64,000 nucleotides of DNA, taken from Hypomesus transpacificus (lineage: Eukaryota > Chordata > Actinopteri > Osmeriformes > Osmeridae). Within the stretch, counting starts at the first letter, position 1. Each line of letters begins with the position of its first letter. The translations under genes and the position numbers were made by a program. The stretch spans positions 682,001-746,000 of the forward strand of contig NW_025813938.1 of the NCBI RefSeq assembly GCF_021917145.1, read 5' to 3'. The notes beneath the pieces are model-generated. The model was not told the origin of the DNA. It did no database searches and saw only the letters and a list, made by a program, of their open reading frames with translations. Shown one piece after another: positions 41,366-59,825 of this stretch.

Positions 41366-43327
41366 GGGCCAGAGCCACACCCTCCTGGGGGGCAAAGCCA
41401 CGCCCTCCTGGGGGGCAGGGCTATGCAGTGGGGGTAGGGTTGATTTTGTAACTTGATAAATTGTGTTGTTGGTTTTTTTTCACCTTTTGGATATTGTGGC
41501 AGTCCAACACCACTTTGATCAGGTGGGGGTTCTGCCTCAGGAATACAAAGGTCAGAAAGGTGTTTTTCCCCTACTGTATGAAGATGTCACACACATGACA
41601 TGTGAAGGCCCTCTGAGGCATTTGGGTATGAGCCAGAGTGCTCAAAATGCAGCGATGCAATCCAAAGTTGGCAGGGTTATCCAGAACAAGAAGTTTCATG
41701 TAGCACTTGAAAGTTACTTAAAATTACAATTTTGCCTAAGTAGGGTACACACACACACAAAGATCTTTCCCATGTTTTTGGATGGAGTACTGTGGACAGA
41801 TGTGAAAACTTCGATAATGCCCACTTTTAATAAGAAAGCCTAGAAACAACATGCAAGGTGTTACAACCATTACTGCTGAGATGTGCTGCTTTATTCTTTG
41901 AGCCAGGGAACCAGAAGCAACAAGCCAAAAAGTATGTTGGAGCAAATGAGACCAATGTGGTTCTGGACTGCACTAGAAAGGGACTTTTTTCACCTAAAAA
42001 AAATGACTTCTTTGACATTCTGTAATATGTATTTTGCCTACAACGATGTTTATGTGGCCTTGATTGTTTCAGGACATTGTCAGTCTTCTTTCCAGAGACT
42101 TCCAAAGAAGTCAAATGTTGTTGAGGTCAGAGTACTGTTCTGATATGTTACTTGGATGGTATCCGATTGAAAACTGTGTTTTTATGGTATAAAAAAAACG
42201 TTCTTCTAAGATTTTTTTTCTTTTAAGTTGTTGAAATTGATTTACTGAAGAGCAATACAGCTTAGTGCCTAAAGTCATTGATTTCATTAAATGTGGTGGT
42301 AAGGGTAAAAAGATCAATATTGAACAGCCTCTTGATAATGGATTGAGAATGATTGTGTACAAGTGTACTCAGATTTAAAATGTTTATTTGATGTTGGCAG
42401 TTGGTAAGAGCCATCTGCTGGCTGCAAAAATAACTGCCTTTTACAAGAAGAATGATTCCACAGAGTTTTATAAATAGAGTCGTTTTAGGACCTGGGGCCT
42501 GTTCCATGAAGCGAGTTATTGAATAAGCTAGGCGTTGGTCAGAGTACATCTATACTTGTTAATCGTCACTAAGGTGCATTATCCCTGTCAAGATGTTTTG
42601 AAGCTGTGGAACTAGTTTATGTGAGGGTGTCAGTGTGTGTCCATCATGGGGGGGGGGGATTAGATCCTATTAACAAACAGGAAACATTGTTAAGAATGTT
42701 TAAAGGTGAAGCCATTAGGTGTAGTACCTGTTACAGATTTCTAATTCATGATTACCTTGCAGACTGAGTACCTTTACAGAATCATCCTCGTCTCATGTAT
42801 ACGATAAATGTCACCATATTATCAAGTTTTTCACATATATAGGTATTTACCTTTTTTGTTGTAAATGTATATTTATCAAATTTATTGAAACAAACATTGA
42901 AGTATAAGTCAGTTTGTCTTTTTTTCTTTTTTCAAGCAGGTGAGACTAATGGAAATACTGTCTTCACTGATCAATGTTGACACATTTACCATGTTCTTGT
43001 ATATACTACAGATATTGACATTTCAATATGTAGACTTTCTCGGACCAAAACTGTTGTATTCTTTAACCTGTCCTTGATGCATTTGCCTTTAGCTTCAGCT
43101 AGCACTGAAATCCAGAAAAGGAAGGACAACATTGTTTCTGTTATTTCACAGAAAGTGTATCTTTTATATGTCTCTATATAACTTCCTGCACTACTGATGT
43201 CATATACTGAAATTCACATTTAAATTGCACTTTTTTGCACTAATACTGCAAATGGATCCAAATTACCAGATAGGCATGACTACAATGCTAATGATTGCTC
43301 CCTTGGATTGCAGACGCTAATTCTATG

Positions 43328-43333
43328 ATTAAA
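43328..43333 (+). promoter_or_regulatory. Candidate polyadenylation signal of mtmr12
   Basis: ATTAAA followed by a TTTTGCGTTT stretch, about 2 kb after the stop. The intervening 41366-43327 is AT-rich, has no coding exon I can recognise, and would be a long 3' UTR. Other weaker candidates exist. Confidence 0.4.
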
Positions 43334-44029
43334 GAGTTTTGCGTTTCACATCAGAACGTCAGTATTTAAATTATTTTTATTAGTTATACAGCAACTACGG
43401 TCACTCTTAGTTTCCATGGCTAGATTTGACCTTTTACTTGCCTCTTATCTCTTATCAATCACTTAACCACTAATTTTTGCTGAACTGCGGAATGTAAAAA
43501 TGTAAACGTGTTTTGTGGTGCAATTTGAGATGAAGATTTTTGACGTTAACGTTCATGAACAAAGTTTGTCTATCGCACGATGACAACTGCTGTTGAATTG
43601 CAATGAATGGGATGTCAAAGAAGATAATCTGATCTGGATTAGACCAAGATTTATGTGAGTCTTAGATTAGCAGAATACAATCCTGAACGATGCAAGATGC
43701 CACAATAACCTCACACCGACAATTTTTTCAAATGTTGGTAATGTACAAGGAGGAATGCAGTTGTCGTGTCAGGCCAGTTTGGTTGCTTTTCAGATAACGA
43801 CTCTACTTTTTTGACAAATTTCACCTACTATAGGCCTAAATATAATCCAGCAGATAATCAATTATTTGATCGAATATTGAAATTCCAGAGCTGTTTCCGA
43901 CGATCAGTTTTAAGACTACCACAAACTTTCACCATCTATTGTCACCTGTTCTCAGTAGTTAAACTGCTCACACCCATCCTCTCTTGATTACCTGAGCCTC
44001 CAACAGTGCCACATCCACCGCTATCGTCA

Positions 44030-44288
44030 TCACTGGCCGCCATATTGGACAAACTGGACTCGCTAGCTAGAGTGAACGAGACAAGTAGGAGGCAGGTAGC
44101 TGGAGAACACAAGTGCTTCGCCGTGGCTTTTAATGTAACGGCATTGGTGGCTGTGTTGTTGTCAGCATAGACGAAACACTCGACCGCACTTCTATGTGTC
44201 GACATAACTGAAGAAGTGTAGGATCTCGGCCATAGAGAGTCCGAGGGGTATCGTCTTTCGTTGTTGTTTGGACTTGGTATTGGTAGAC
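44030..44288 (+). promoter_or_regulatory. golph3 promoter and 5' UTR region
   Basis: This CpG-richer stretch lies directly before the golph3 start. GCCGCCATATT at 44036-44046 fits a YY1 site (reverse complement of AANATGGCGGC). A 166-codon minus-strand open frame (43942-44442) overlaps it and exon 1, and is taken as a composition artefact. Confidence 0.45.
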
Positions 44289-50156
<5,868 letters not shown>

Positions 50157-50477
50157 GGCCGGCGGTTTCCTGGCAACAACGTCTTGGGTTTGTGATGGGG
50201 ACGAGGGGGTGGGTGACAGGAAATTGAGATTTTTGGGGTGGGGGCAGAGAGAGTGCTGGCCTGCTAGGTAGGAACCAGACTGACTCGCCTCCTGCCTGGG
50301 CTTCAGGACCAGACCGCCCCACCCTTCTCACCCTCCCCTCCTTTTTGGTTCCTCTTCTTTCTTGACCTGTAGATAACTATCCTCCCACCCTTCTCCTTCA
50401 TGCTCCTCCCCCTTTCTGCCAGATGTGTCATTTAATCGCTCACTTTTTCAAAAGAAAATGAACCGAAGAAAAACGAA

Positions 50478-50483
50478 AATAAA
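50478..50483 (+). promoter_or_regulatory. Polyadenylation signal of golph3
   Basis: AATAAA, 322 bases after the golph3 stop codon, inside an A-rich tract. Confidence 0.75.
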
Positions 50484-50800
50484 ACTCTGAACTCTGAGTT
50501 TGAGTACTGGGTAATGTTACGGACAGCAGACTGGCTGAATCGGAGGCCTCCATTCATGTTCTCTGTTCCCTGAACACACATTTATATATATATATATATA
50601 AATCCTAAAGTATATTAATCCAACAATTCTGTTCTTCTGTGTACATGCACATTTCATGTACAAACATAGCTGCAGTATATGAATGGAAAATATTCCTGAC
50701 AAGTCTTGAAGTTGATTTACTCTGTCAGACATGACACGATCGGAAGTCTTTGTCGTTTTCACCTTTGTTTCTAAAAGCTGCTCGTCGGACCGGGGTCACA

Positions 50801-50995
50801 GGTGTGTTCCTCCCTGTCCAGACAGAGGAACCTTCTGACAGGTGTGTTCCTCCCTGTCCAGACAGAGGAACCTTCTGACAGGTGTGTTCCTCCCTGTCCA
50901 GACAGAGGAACCTTCTGACAGGTGTGTTCCTCCCTGTCCAGACAGAGGAACCTTCTGACAGGTGTGTTCCTCCCTGTCCAGACAGAGGAACCTTC
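50801..50995. repeat. 40-bp minisatellite downstream of golph3
   Basis: Five copies (4.9) of a 40-bp unit GGTGTGTTCCTCCCTGTCCA + GACAGAGGAACCTTCTGACA, nearly identical, starting at 50801, 50841, 50881, 50921 and 50961. Confidence 0.97.
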
Positions 50996-51594
50996 CACGG
51001 TCAGGCCCTCTACGCTGAGGGTGCAGCCCTGGCTTGGTCTAAAGAAAAACAATATACATGTGGGTTTAGAGAGGGTATTTCTAGCAGGGATTCAACTGTT
51101 TAAAGGAAAAATCTATATTAGAGTGATCTTTAACCCCTCTGCAGTTTGGACATCTCCATGTGCCCCTTGGTAATATAATTTGGTAATATAAAGGCACCAT
51201 CTGCCCAGTTTTCCATTTATAAATGTGATTTTTCACTGTGTGCAAGGATTGTGTCTTGCGCTTTGCTTTCTCATAATGCTTTCAAAAATCTATAATCGGT
51301 TTATTTTTTTAACTTTAAAATAATCAAGACATTTTAAAATAATTCAATAAAATCCAGCGAATGTGGTAGTTTGTGTGCATACCAAGGTCTGAATAAAACA
51401 ATCAAAGGATGGGGCTTCACATTCCAGTTCTTTCTATATGAAGACTCGCACAACCCTTCTCTGACTGCTTTGGTTAGCTTGGACTCTTGAGCGAAACATG
51501 TCTGCATTTATATATTTTCTCTGGAGCGGGTGTTGATCTGGACATTTGGGGGTTAGTCTACTGGTGTAAACTGGGGTTTTCCAAGTCTCCGTTA

Positions 51595-51631
<37 letters not shown>

Positions 51632-53037
51632 ACGTCTCCTGGAATTTGTGTGTGTAAATGACAAGAAAGCCTTTTGACCAATCACCATATCTTGCTCTTA
51701 TTTTTACGTTGCATGATTTTGAAATGTTATTTTTTGGGTTTCTTTTCTCAGATGCTTATTTGTATTCATTTAAAATGCAATAACTTTTTGTTACTACATT
51801 CTTTTTGCTTTTTGTTTTCAAATCCATGTATCTTGGTAATGGCATTGCTTAGAAGCTAGCTACCTTCATGTAACGTATGTAGCGAAGACTGCGTCGGATC
51901 ATCGGTGTTTCTGGGCAGTGATGCAAGTTAGCGCGTCAGACTGCAGCTCTATAACGAGGTGCGGACTTAGAACATGGGCTGAATCTGTAGATTTCATAAT
52001 AAAGGGACCTCTAATCTGTATACTTTTATTTGACCATAAAATAAACTAAGATCTTGGAAGTGCCTGAATAACATTTCACAGTTCATTATTTTTTGTTTTA
52101 TTTGACGTGTGCGCATTCTTGCATGGGTGATATTTTTGTAGTCTCACATAAATTGTTGGTTTTATGCTTTTGATTCAAAAGTAGATATAACATTGTGGTG
52201 ACTGCTATGGGAAGTAATTTCTTTGCCAAACATTTAATACCAGACACCCCTCTAAATGTGGTGTGTATTTCCACCAGGAACATTAGAGAAAGTGGATTCA
52301 CCGCTAGGTGGCGGAACAACACCATGATTCCTGACTCACCTACCGTTCCCGCAACTGAGTTTTGATTAGGATCTAGCTACACCTGCAAATGAGTTCCATT
52401 CTGAGCTGAATTCTACGGTCCAATTATCCCGAAATCATGCAATGTACACCCTTCATTATATTGATTATCTCCTACCCAACATTGTTGGAGCAAATGCTGT
52501 TTCTGTATTCAATTTAACCGCCAGCACAAGTTTTCAAAGTAGAGAGGATTTTTGATTTGTGAGGGTAAAATCACTCGTCTACCTAGCCCCGCAATGCGCC
52601 CACACATGGTAGCCATCACCGCGTGTCAGGTCCTTATGAAGTTCTGCAGTCCTGCCGGGGTTTGGCCACAATCGCCCGGTTTATTGTTATTGAATTTGAG
52701 ACGTTAGACGAAATGCTGCGGTAAAAAAGGCTAACAATTATGATAGTAAACAGTCACAAACGCGTGTTTAGTTCCTTTTCCCTGACCTTGAAATTGAGCC
52801 CATCTTTGACACAACCGTTTTCCTGTAACCAATGTTGGACTGTTGGCTTGAAAAACGGTGACCTGTGTAAGTTGAGTTCGGTCTCTGAATAGAAGTGTTC
52901 AGTTTCTGTGACACATTATTTCGAATTCACGGTGATTAAGAATTTTGTCCATCTCTTCAGAAACAGTGTGACTAACTGGGTTCAGCAATCCGCAGATTGG
53001 AAATAGTTTAACAAACAGCTCAACATAAAAAAGCCCA
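50996..53037. other. Intergenic between golph3 and the VWA7-like gene
   Basis: No exon or RNA gene is recognised. It holds a 36-base poly-C run at 51596-51631 and AT-rich sequence with only short open frames (for example 52098-52325) lacking recognisable domains. Confidence 0.55.
51596..51631. repeat. Poly-C homopolymer
   Basis: Thirty-six consecutive C. Length is unlikely to be exact. Confidence 0.9.
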
Positions 53038-53506
53038 GTTCAGACCAGGGGCGTCGTTAGACCCTTTTTACTGGGGCACGTGCCCCAGTATAAATCTGCT
53101 GTGTCCCAGTCAAATCTAAAGTTTGAGTTTTAACAATTTACTTTATTAGTCAGTGCATTAATTTAGGTTGATAATCCCTGAAAAAAACAGTAAGAAAACA
53201 TTACAAAACAAAAGAAAGTTTCTATACGAGAGGCCTACCGATCATCTTACTTTTACAAAAACAGAAAAACAATATTACATGAAACAAAAAGAAAATTGTA
53301 CGCTTGAATTAACTATATATCTCCCTGCCAAAGCTGATATCAAACTTGTCTCCCTAAACTGTTGTATAGTGGGTTAAGCAAGAGGAGTCTCTATAGCCTA
53401 GTAGTGTATTGTGCGCAGCACGCTTGGAAGAAGAAAAAAAAACGGATATGAATACGGGCCTGTGCACCAATACAGTTTTATGTCGAACAACGCCACTGGT
53501 TCAGGC
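53038..53506. mobile_element. Small DNA transposon with GGGGCGTCGTTAG-type ends
   Basis: The element is 53046-53498 (453 bp). The left end CAGGGGCGTCGTTAGAC and the right end read in reverse, CAGTGGCGTTGTTCGAC, are inverted repeats. Flanks GTTCAGAC (53038-53045) and GTTCAGGC (53499-53506) form an 8-bp target duplication with one mismatch. The region just inside the left end contains the palindrome TGGGGCACGTGCCCCA. It has no transposase. Confidence 0.75.
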
Positions 53507-53759
53507 AGAAGTACTTGCAAAGTCTCTGAGGCATGATGGTCAGAGGACTGTTGATAGTGAATAGAGAACAAGAATAGCATAGGCCTACAGCCTTATTATT
53601 GGCAGAATAGCACATCATAGACGTGACTGTTATCCGAACACAGGTTAAAGTGGGAACACATTAATCAATAATAAAACAGATGAACAGATTAGGTAGCAGA
53701 TCTACTGATTGTGATTAACATAAGCACACAAAAAATCAAATGTCTTCCGCAACGGGAAA

Positions 53760-53765
53760 TTTATT
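53760..53765 (-). promoter_or_regulatory. Polyadenylation signal of the VWA7-like gene
   Basis: TTTATT on the plus strand gives AATAAA on the minus strand, about 290 bases after the stop codon. Confidence 0.6.
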
Positions 53766-54054
53766 ATGGTCCAAAAAGCATCCACAAATCAAGAGTTAAA
53801 CCACAGCGTTTTAAATCCATTTCATGTAAGTGACATACAAAACATTGGCACTTCCAAATACAGACATACTTTAAAATACGATGATACAAGAAAGTTTCAG
53901 AAATTCCCCTAAATCACTTGACATTTACTCAATTATCTAATGGCATCCGTCGATATATCGAACTGGCAGTTGCGTTATCATGCGACACATACAGGCTAGC
54001 TATAGTCCATTATCAGACAGGCAACAGCAGTGAGACACAGAGCAGACGACAGAC

Positions 54055-57000
54055 CTAGCAGTCTCTCTGCAGCGCTGGAGAGTCTGCAGGACCCGGGGCC
54101 GTAACCTCGACGATCAAGGTGACGTCACTGCCCATGGGCGTGTTGGTGGATGCTGTGAACAGGGCAGTTCCTTTAGCGCTCGTCCCGGCCTCCAGAAGTA
54201 GGCTGGTCGGAAAGGAGGAAGTGAACCCCCTGTCATTGGTGGCTTGGATGGTGATGTGTCCTCCCATCCCATTGGTTGACACGGTGAAAAAGACAGAGAG
54301 GGGCTCTTCTGGGCTCAGGTCACTATTGCAGGTCACTACAGCCTGACCAATCAAAAGGCAAAATAGACAGTCTTGGTAACTGACACCACACAATGGCAAA
54401 TCACACACAATAGTGACAAGTAAGATGATTCACAAATACCCTAACCATTAGATGTGTCTCTCTGGATTGAGAGCTAGTGGAGGAGCTGTGGATAAGTAAT
54501 ATCTGGCTGACCCGAAGGCTTACCATGACCGTGAAATCGGAGATTCGGACCCGAGTGGAGGACTGTCTCCGGTAGATGATCGGTGCAGCCCGGACTCTGC
54601 TGCTGTTCACTCCACTCAGACGCACCCAGTAGTCGCCCACAGGAACTCTGCCCATCCTCACCAGGAAGCTCCTGCCGCCCAGGGGCTCCACGCTACCGTT
54701 GACCTCCTGCGCCCCCGAAGACTCCACCAACACCACCTCAGTCACCTCCAGAGAGTCGCTGCCCGTTACCGTGATCATCATGGTGGTATTGCTGGCTGGG
54801 AGGACGTGAACATGGAGGGTAAGGAACTGGGAGACCTCAATATGTGGTCAAAGCTTCTGTCAGTTGAGGAAAGTTCAAGCAGGAAATATAGCTACAAGAT
54901 ACACAGCTTTTCGATAATATTTGAATGCAAAGTATTAACTTGACGTCAGCTAGCAGCAGTTAATGGTTGAATTAACACTTTGTGTTGCTAGATCATTTAT
55001 ATCTCACCAGATGTCGGGCGGGTGTTTAAAATGGATAATCCCAGATCAGGACCTTGAGTCTCCTCCACAAAATCAAATAGGAAGTTTATGACACTTTTAC
55101 CTGGAACAGGAAATACATAGTAAAGTCATATCCATGGATATATTTATGTTAAATATTGTTATGCTCAATGTGCCTTTTAAGTAAAGTTTTAGTCAGATCT
55201 TTCTCACCCACAACTTTCAGATGGTAGGGCTCGCTAGAGTCCATTCTGATTGCCCACAGCCCCACTTGTTTAATCATCTTCACTGTGTTTAAGTTTCCCA
55301 CAGTTTTGACTGTTGCCAGTGAACCACTGACAACACGATGACTCTGAGACACACCTGTAGACACAACAGCAAGGTGAGATGTTGGTTTCCAAAGATACTG
55401 AGTAGCAGAAACACACACTGAACCGGATCATTCAATTATCTGCTAAAATGGTTACTACATGGGGGGTAATTCAACTGCTTCAAGACTGTTGTCACCTGAG
55501 GGGCTGATGAGGGTGAAGGAGGGGAATGACCCTGTGACATACATGGTCACATTTGTCACAGATTCATCCACCAAAAAAGAGAAATGATCTGCTTTTCCAT
55601 GGTTCCTGACTGCCTGCAGAAGAGTCACCTGAGAAAAAGGAGAGATGTCAGTGTGATATGAGATGCCAAGTGTGACTGGCAGGTGGTTCTGTGGATCATT
55701 ATCTCTGTGGTACCAGGTTGGAGCTGGTGGAGTCTGAGATGATGCTGGTGGCCTCGGGTAGCTGGGCCTTGGTGACCTGGATGGCCAGTCCCCCGGAGGC
55801 CTGGGCCAGGTTCCTGTACAGCTGGGGGTCCAACACGCCCATCTGAGAGGCCTGGTCTGGCTCACCACTGCGCCTTCTCCTCTCCCCGAACGACCCAGTG
55901 AGGAGGAAGTGCACCTGAATGTAGCAGTAAAAGAGAGAGGAGATTGGCAGGTATTTAGATCATCAGGAATTACTCCACTGTGAGTCATTGTTTGTGCCAG
56001 GCACGCAATGGGCCGTTTACTAAACTGAGGCCGCGAACAAGGAAATCCCCAGGCTCCAGGTAGGTTCCAACCCTACTACTACTGTCACCTGGTGTTGGAT
56101 ACATTTTTACATCGTAAAACCTGGTGGCTGAGCGGTTAGGGAATCGGGCTAGTAATCAGAAAGTTGCCGGCTCGATTCCCAGCCGTGTCAAATTACGTTG
56201 TGTCCTTGGGCAAGGCACTTCACCCTACTTGCTTTGGGGGAATGTCCCTGTACTTACTGTAAATCGCTCTGGATAAGAGATTCTGCTAAATGTATATGTA
56301 ATGTAAAAAGCATGACCTACTCACCACTGACTTGTGTTGCTCTATCAGTGCAAGCACCGTGCCGGCCAGGTATGTGTCTTTGGCCACGGCGTCAGTGAAG
56401 AGGAAGATCTCAGAGGAGGGAGGAGCACTGGTTAGCGCCAGCTACACAACACACCAGGGAAATACCACAGAGTGCTGTTAGTTTGGACCTGGTGACAACC
56501 TTTTTAGAAATGTGACTGTTTTAACTGTTGGTGTCACCTGGAGTCCTGACAGACTCATCTCAGGGAAGTCTCCACCACCTCCAGCTGTTAGGCTGTTTAT
56601 CTGGGCTTTGAAGATGTCTGGATCTGTTGTTTTTGTTAATGGCCCGAAGTCTGGTTACGCAGAAAATTGCAATTACATTTTGGATTTTTTGTTGATAAAC
56701 TCTATACTTACTGCACTGGTTGCAGGTTTGAAAGGCCACAGTAAAAACCTGCATGCACCAAGTAATAATTGACCAGTGAGAATGTCCCACCTGGATCGTT
56801 GAAGGGGATCAGGATGTAGTATGAGGGCTCATTTGCTGTCCCCCTCCTGCTGTCAATGATGACTGACGCCACCCTCTTGACCTCAGCAATGTCTTCAGAC
56901 ATGCTGACTGAGGTGTCGATCACGAAACACATAGCCTTGGATCGACGGGAGATCCCCATCATCCTGAGGAGAGGGAGGGAGGGAGGGAGGGAGGGAGGGA

Positions 57001-59346
57001 GGGAGGGAGGGAGGGAGGGAGGGAGGGAGGGAGGGAGGGAGGGAGGGAGGGAGGGAGGGAGGGAGGGAGGGAGGGAGGGAGGGAGGGAGGGAGTGAGTGA
57101 GGGAGTGAGGGAGTGAGGGAGGGAGGAAGTGAGTGAGGGAGTACTAGACAGAGTTATACAGCGTTGTGCACTCTTGATACCGTAGGAAGGTTCTGTCCCC
57201 GGCGAAGCTTCGGACGTCCTCCAGCAGCTGTCTGGTTGCAGCTTTCGCCACATCCGTTGCGGTCGCATGTAGAAAGCCGTGGCTGGACTTCAGGTCATCC
57301 TTGTTGATTCCCCCTGTAGGCTCTATTCGGCTGGTCAGGTCGGCTAAGCCTCCATGGCTGCACTTCCCTGTGAACAAGTGCAGTTGAGGGCCGGTCAAGT
57401 GCTCATACAACATAGGCTGAGGGTTTGAATCCTGCCGAGACCATTTCCTGCATGTCCTCCCCTCTGTCTCACTACATTTCCTGTCAATCTTAACTGTCTG
57501 TCCAATTAAAGCAGCAATGCCCTAAAATATATCTTTAAAGGTGCAGCTGATGATTGTAAAGGAAACTTTGATGCTCCTGTCTTACATGTTGGCAGAGACT
57601 GTAGAAGCCATGTCTGGAATACAGTAGAGGTTTACCCATTGGTTTGGACTTTTGACCAAAGTAACCAGTGATTAGTATGTTATCTCGGAGGATGTTTTGG
57701 AGAATGTTGTTGTGACAATCATCATCGACACAGCTTTGACAGGTGGGTGTGGACTTATCTGATGAAAAGAAAAATGGATGCATAAACAATGCATTATTAA
57801 GTTTCATTTTCAGTATTGCTCACCTTACATTTCTCAAAACATTCAGTCAGAGAACATACCTGCAACATTGCCAAACGAAAGGTCTGATCTGATAAGACTT
57901 AGATGGGGAAGTTTGTTTCCTAATTCAATCCAGTTACTGTGACTGTAGAAATCCTTTTGGGTATGAAATTAAAGACAGATGCAATAAACATGCAATTCAA
58001 TCACACAGAAACTCAAATATTGAAGCATTTCAAACAAGAATTTTAAAATATTTCAACATTTACAGACTGTTGTGTAATTGTTTGTATTTGTCAGTGCGCA
58101 GAACAGACCTGCACAGTGTGCATGATACTTCCTAGTTTCTCTCTTGCATCTTCAAGGTTTCCTTGTTTGAGCTTGTATTTGACAACTGCCAGGCCATCAG
58201 TAATCACCTTTTTTCCCCTCACAAACTCCTCATTGTCAAAGTGATACTCGGGATTGAAAAAATGGATTATGTCCACATTTACATTTTTCCATTTCATGTC
58301 ACCTTTGGCACGATGAAAACTCTCAGACCCTGATGAGGAGCAGGCTTGTGCAACGCTCTCAGTAGTCAGAGGTTTGGGCTTCATACACACACACACACAA
58401 ACACACACATATTGTCTTTACAAAAACATATTGAAACTTTTTTTGTTTATTGCTTACATGCATTTGTCAATACTGAAGCCACTGTTTTAAAACTATTCAC
58501 ACAGTTTGCATTAAAAACATACATTACATACAACATACATACAACAAAACAGTTATTCTCACCTCCAAAACTCACTAAAACTGCCAAAACACTTTACATG
58601 TCTCAAAATGAGCTCGTTTGACCATAACACTGGCCACAATTCTCACTCAGAAAGCATACATTGCCACTGACCTAAAATTATTAACTTTTATCTTCGAAGT
58701 TGGAAAGATTTTTCAACATTGATTCACATGAATCAATGTTTCATGATAAAAAAAGAATAACACCTTTTCACTGACCGCTAAAGTCTACACAGGAATTAAT
58801 CAAAAATCCAGGAATTTGCTCCAGTATAATATTTTTTCCACATTTTTGTATTGTAATTTACTTTTGTATATTGTATTTACATTTGAATATAGTAATTGAC
58901 TATAAACAAAAAAGCACATGATCACATGTATAGAGTAATCACTCAAACTGTACAGTACTTTGAGAGTTCTAGTTCTCCCTCTCTCATGCATTTTGAATGT
59001 ATACCCTTCTGTCTGTTTGGAAACAAGTCAAAAAACTGCTGAAATTGTAATTAGCTGTGTCTAAAATTATTCCATAAATATGTGGCTTTTTAGATTTCGT
59101 TGTTTCTGGTTATTCCAGAAATGCACAACATCCTTAATTCTAGTATTTTAATCTTACCGGTGGAATGACATTTTGCCCCTCAGTGTTGGCGACGTCGATG
59201 CACACCTGCAGAGTTGTCTCTAACACTGCCTCCTCTGTGATGTCAAAGTGACCCTTGGAGCCGTCTTTAGAAAATCTCAGGAACCCAAGTACCCCGTTGT
59301 CCAAGATGAGGATAATTAGAGAGACTAGTGCTACCAGGGACAGCAT
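54055..59346 (-). CDS. von Willebrand factor A domain-containing protein 7-like
   Basis: Fourteen coding exons join in phase to 799 aa: 59346-59158, 58378-58109, 57953-57860, 57758-57636, 57367-57181, 56963-56791, 56650-56538, 56441-56325, 55914-55714, 55628-55496, 55354-55208, 55100-55008, 54795-54524, 54342-54055. Human VWA7 is about 890 aa; its function is unknown. A hydrophobic signal-like segment (MLSLVALVSLIILILDNGVL) opens the protein. VWA7 landmarks follow in order: GHFDITEEAVLETTLQ, DFYSHSNWIELG (154-165), LITGYFG, GKCSHGG and GGINKDD. The VWA domain spans about 296-470 with MIDAS motif D304-T-S306-V-S308, then IPFNDPDFGP, GGGGDFPEMSLSGLQLAL and EIFLFTDA. The C-terminal half (490-799) resembles the beta-rich tail of VWA7. 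The CDS ends in TAG, after which a hydrophobic segment continues in frame. Intron 5 is almost entirely (GGGA)n. Two decayed partial copies lie upstream. Which fish paralogue this is cannot be told. Confidence 0.93.
56116..56306 (+). mobile_element. tRNA-derived SINE (family B), VWA7-like intron 8
   Basis: A box TGGCTGAGCGG and B box GGCTCGATTCC open the element. The body TTGGGCAAGGCACTTCACCC and the tail CGCTCTGGATAAGAGATTCT + GCTAAATG follow. It is the longer of the two copies with heads in this window and lies antisense to the host gene, ending 19 bp from exon 8. Confidence 0.87.
56971..57140. repeat. (GGGA)n tract against VWA7-like exon 6
   Basis: About 35 GGGA tetramers, then degenerate GTGA/GGGA units to about 57140. 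In the transcribed strand of the VWA7-like gene this is (TCCC)n and serves as the pyrimidine tract of the exon 6 acceptor (exon starts 56963). The G-rich strand could form quadruplexes. Confidence 0.95.
57388..57530 (+). mobile_element. tRNA-derived SINE (family A), VWA7-like intron 4
   Basis: The remnant head GGTCAAGTGCTC leads to TAGGCTGAGGGTTTGAATCC (B box), the body TTTCCTGCATGTCCTCCCCT, TTTCCTGTCAATC, and the end CTGTCCAATTAAAG. The A-box part of the head is deleted relative to the copy at 60058-60195. Both copies sit at the homologous intron position of the gene and its decayed duplicate. Confidence 0.7.
58384..58410. repeat. (AC)n microsatellite next to VWA7-like exon 2
   Basis: An AC-rich tract (GT in the gene's orientation) lies immediately upstream of the exon 2 acceptor at 58379-58380. 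Confidence 0.85.
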
Positions 59347-59825
59347 GATCAATATATCTGAGAGGGAGAATAATAAACAATCCTGTGATTAATGAATAGA
59401 CAGAAGTTTATCGATTTATTTTGTGAATAAGAGAGTCGCTGTTGCAGTAGTAGAAGAAAAGCATACTGCACTTGAGGAGGTCTCGATTATGAAAGTATGT
59501 TTCCCTGCATTATCTGCATTTTATATGGAACCGCCTAACAAAGGAATGTCACTCTCAATTTTTTTACATGTTTGACTGGTTCTGTCCAGAATCTAAGCAG
59601 AAAAAAAAATTCAAACACATAAAACATCTCATGGTTACTTATCTGCTGTTTGGCGACTCATGTTGCTTTGTGATCCACAGACCCAAGACATGCCATAAAA
59701 TAACCTGTAGTTTTTAAACATTAGACAGAGACAAACTTGTAATTTAAAAGAAACCTTTGAATGTGTGTCCAGAAAACCATGATTCTTCATCCAAAGACAT
59801 TTTTATGTTTTATATATATGTTTTA

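Noticed and set aside
40868..41401. 177-codon minus-strand open frame in mtmr12 exon 16
   Set aside because: Antisense shadow of the long GC-rich final exon and its 27-bp repeat.
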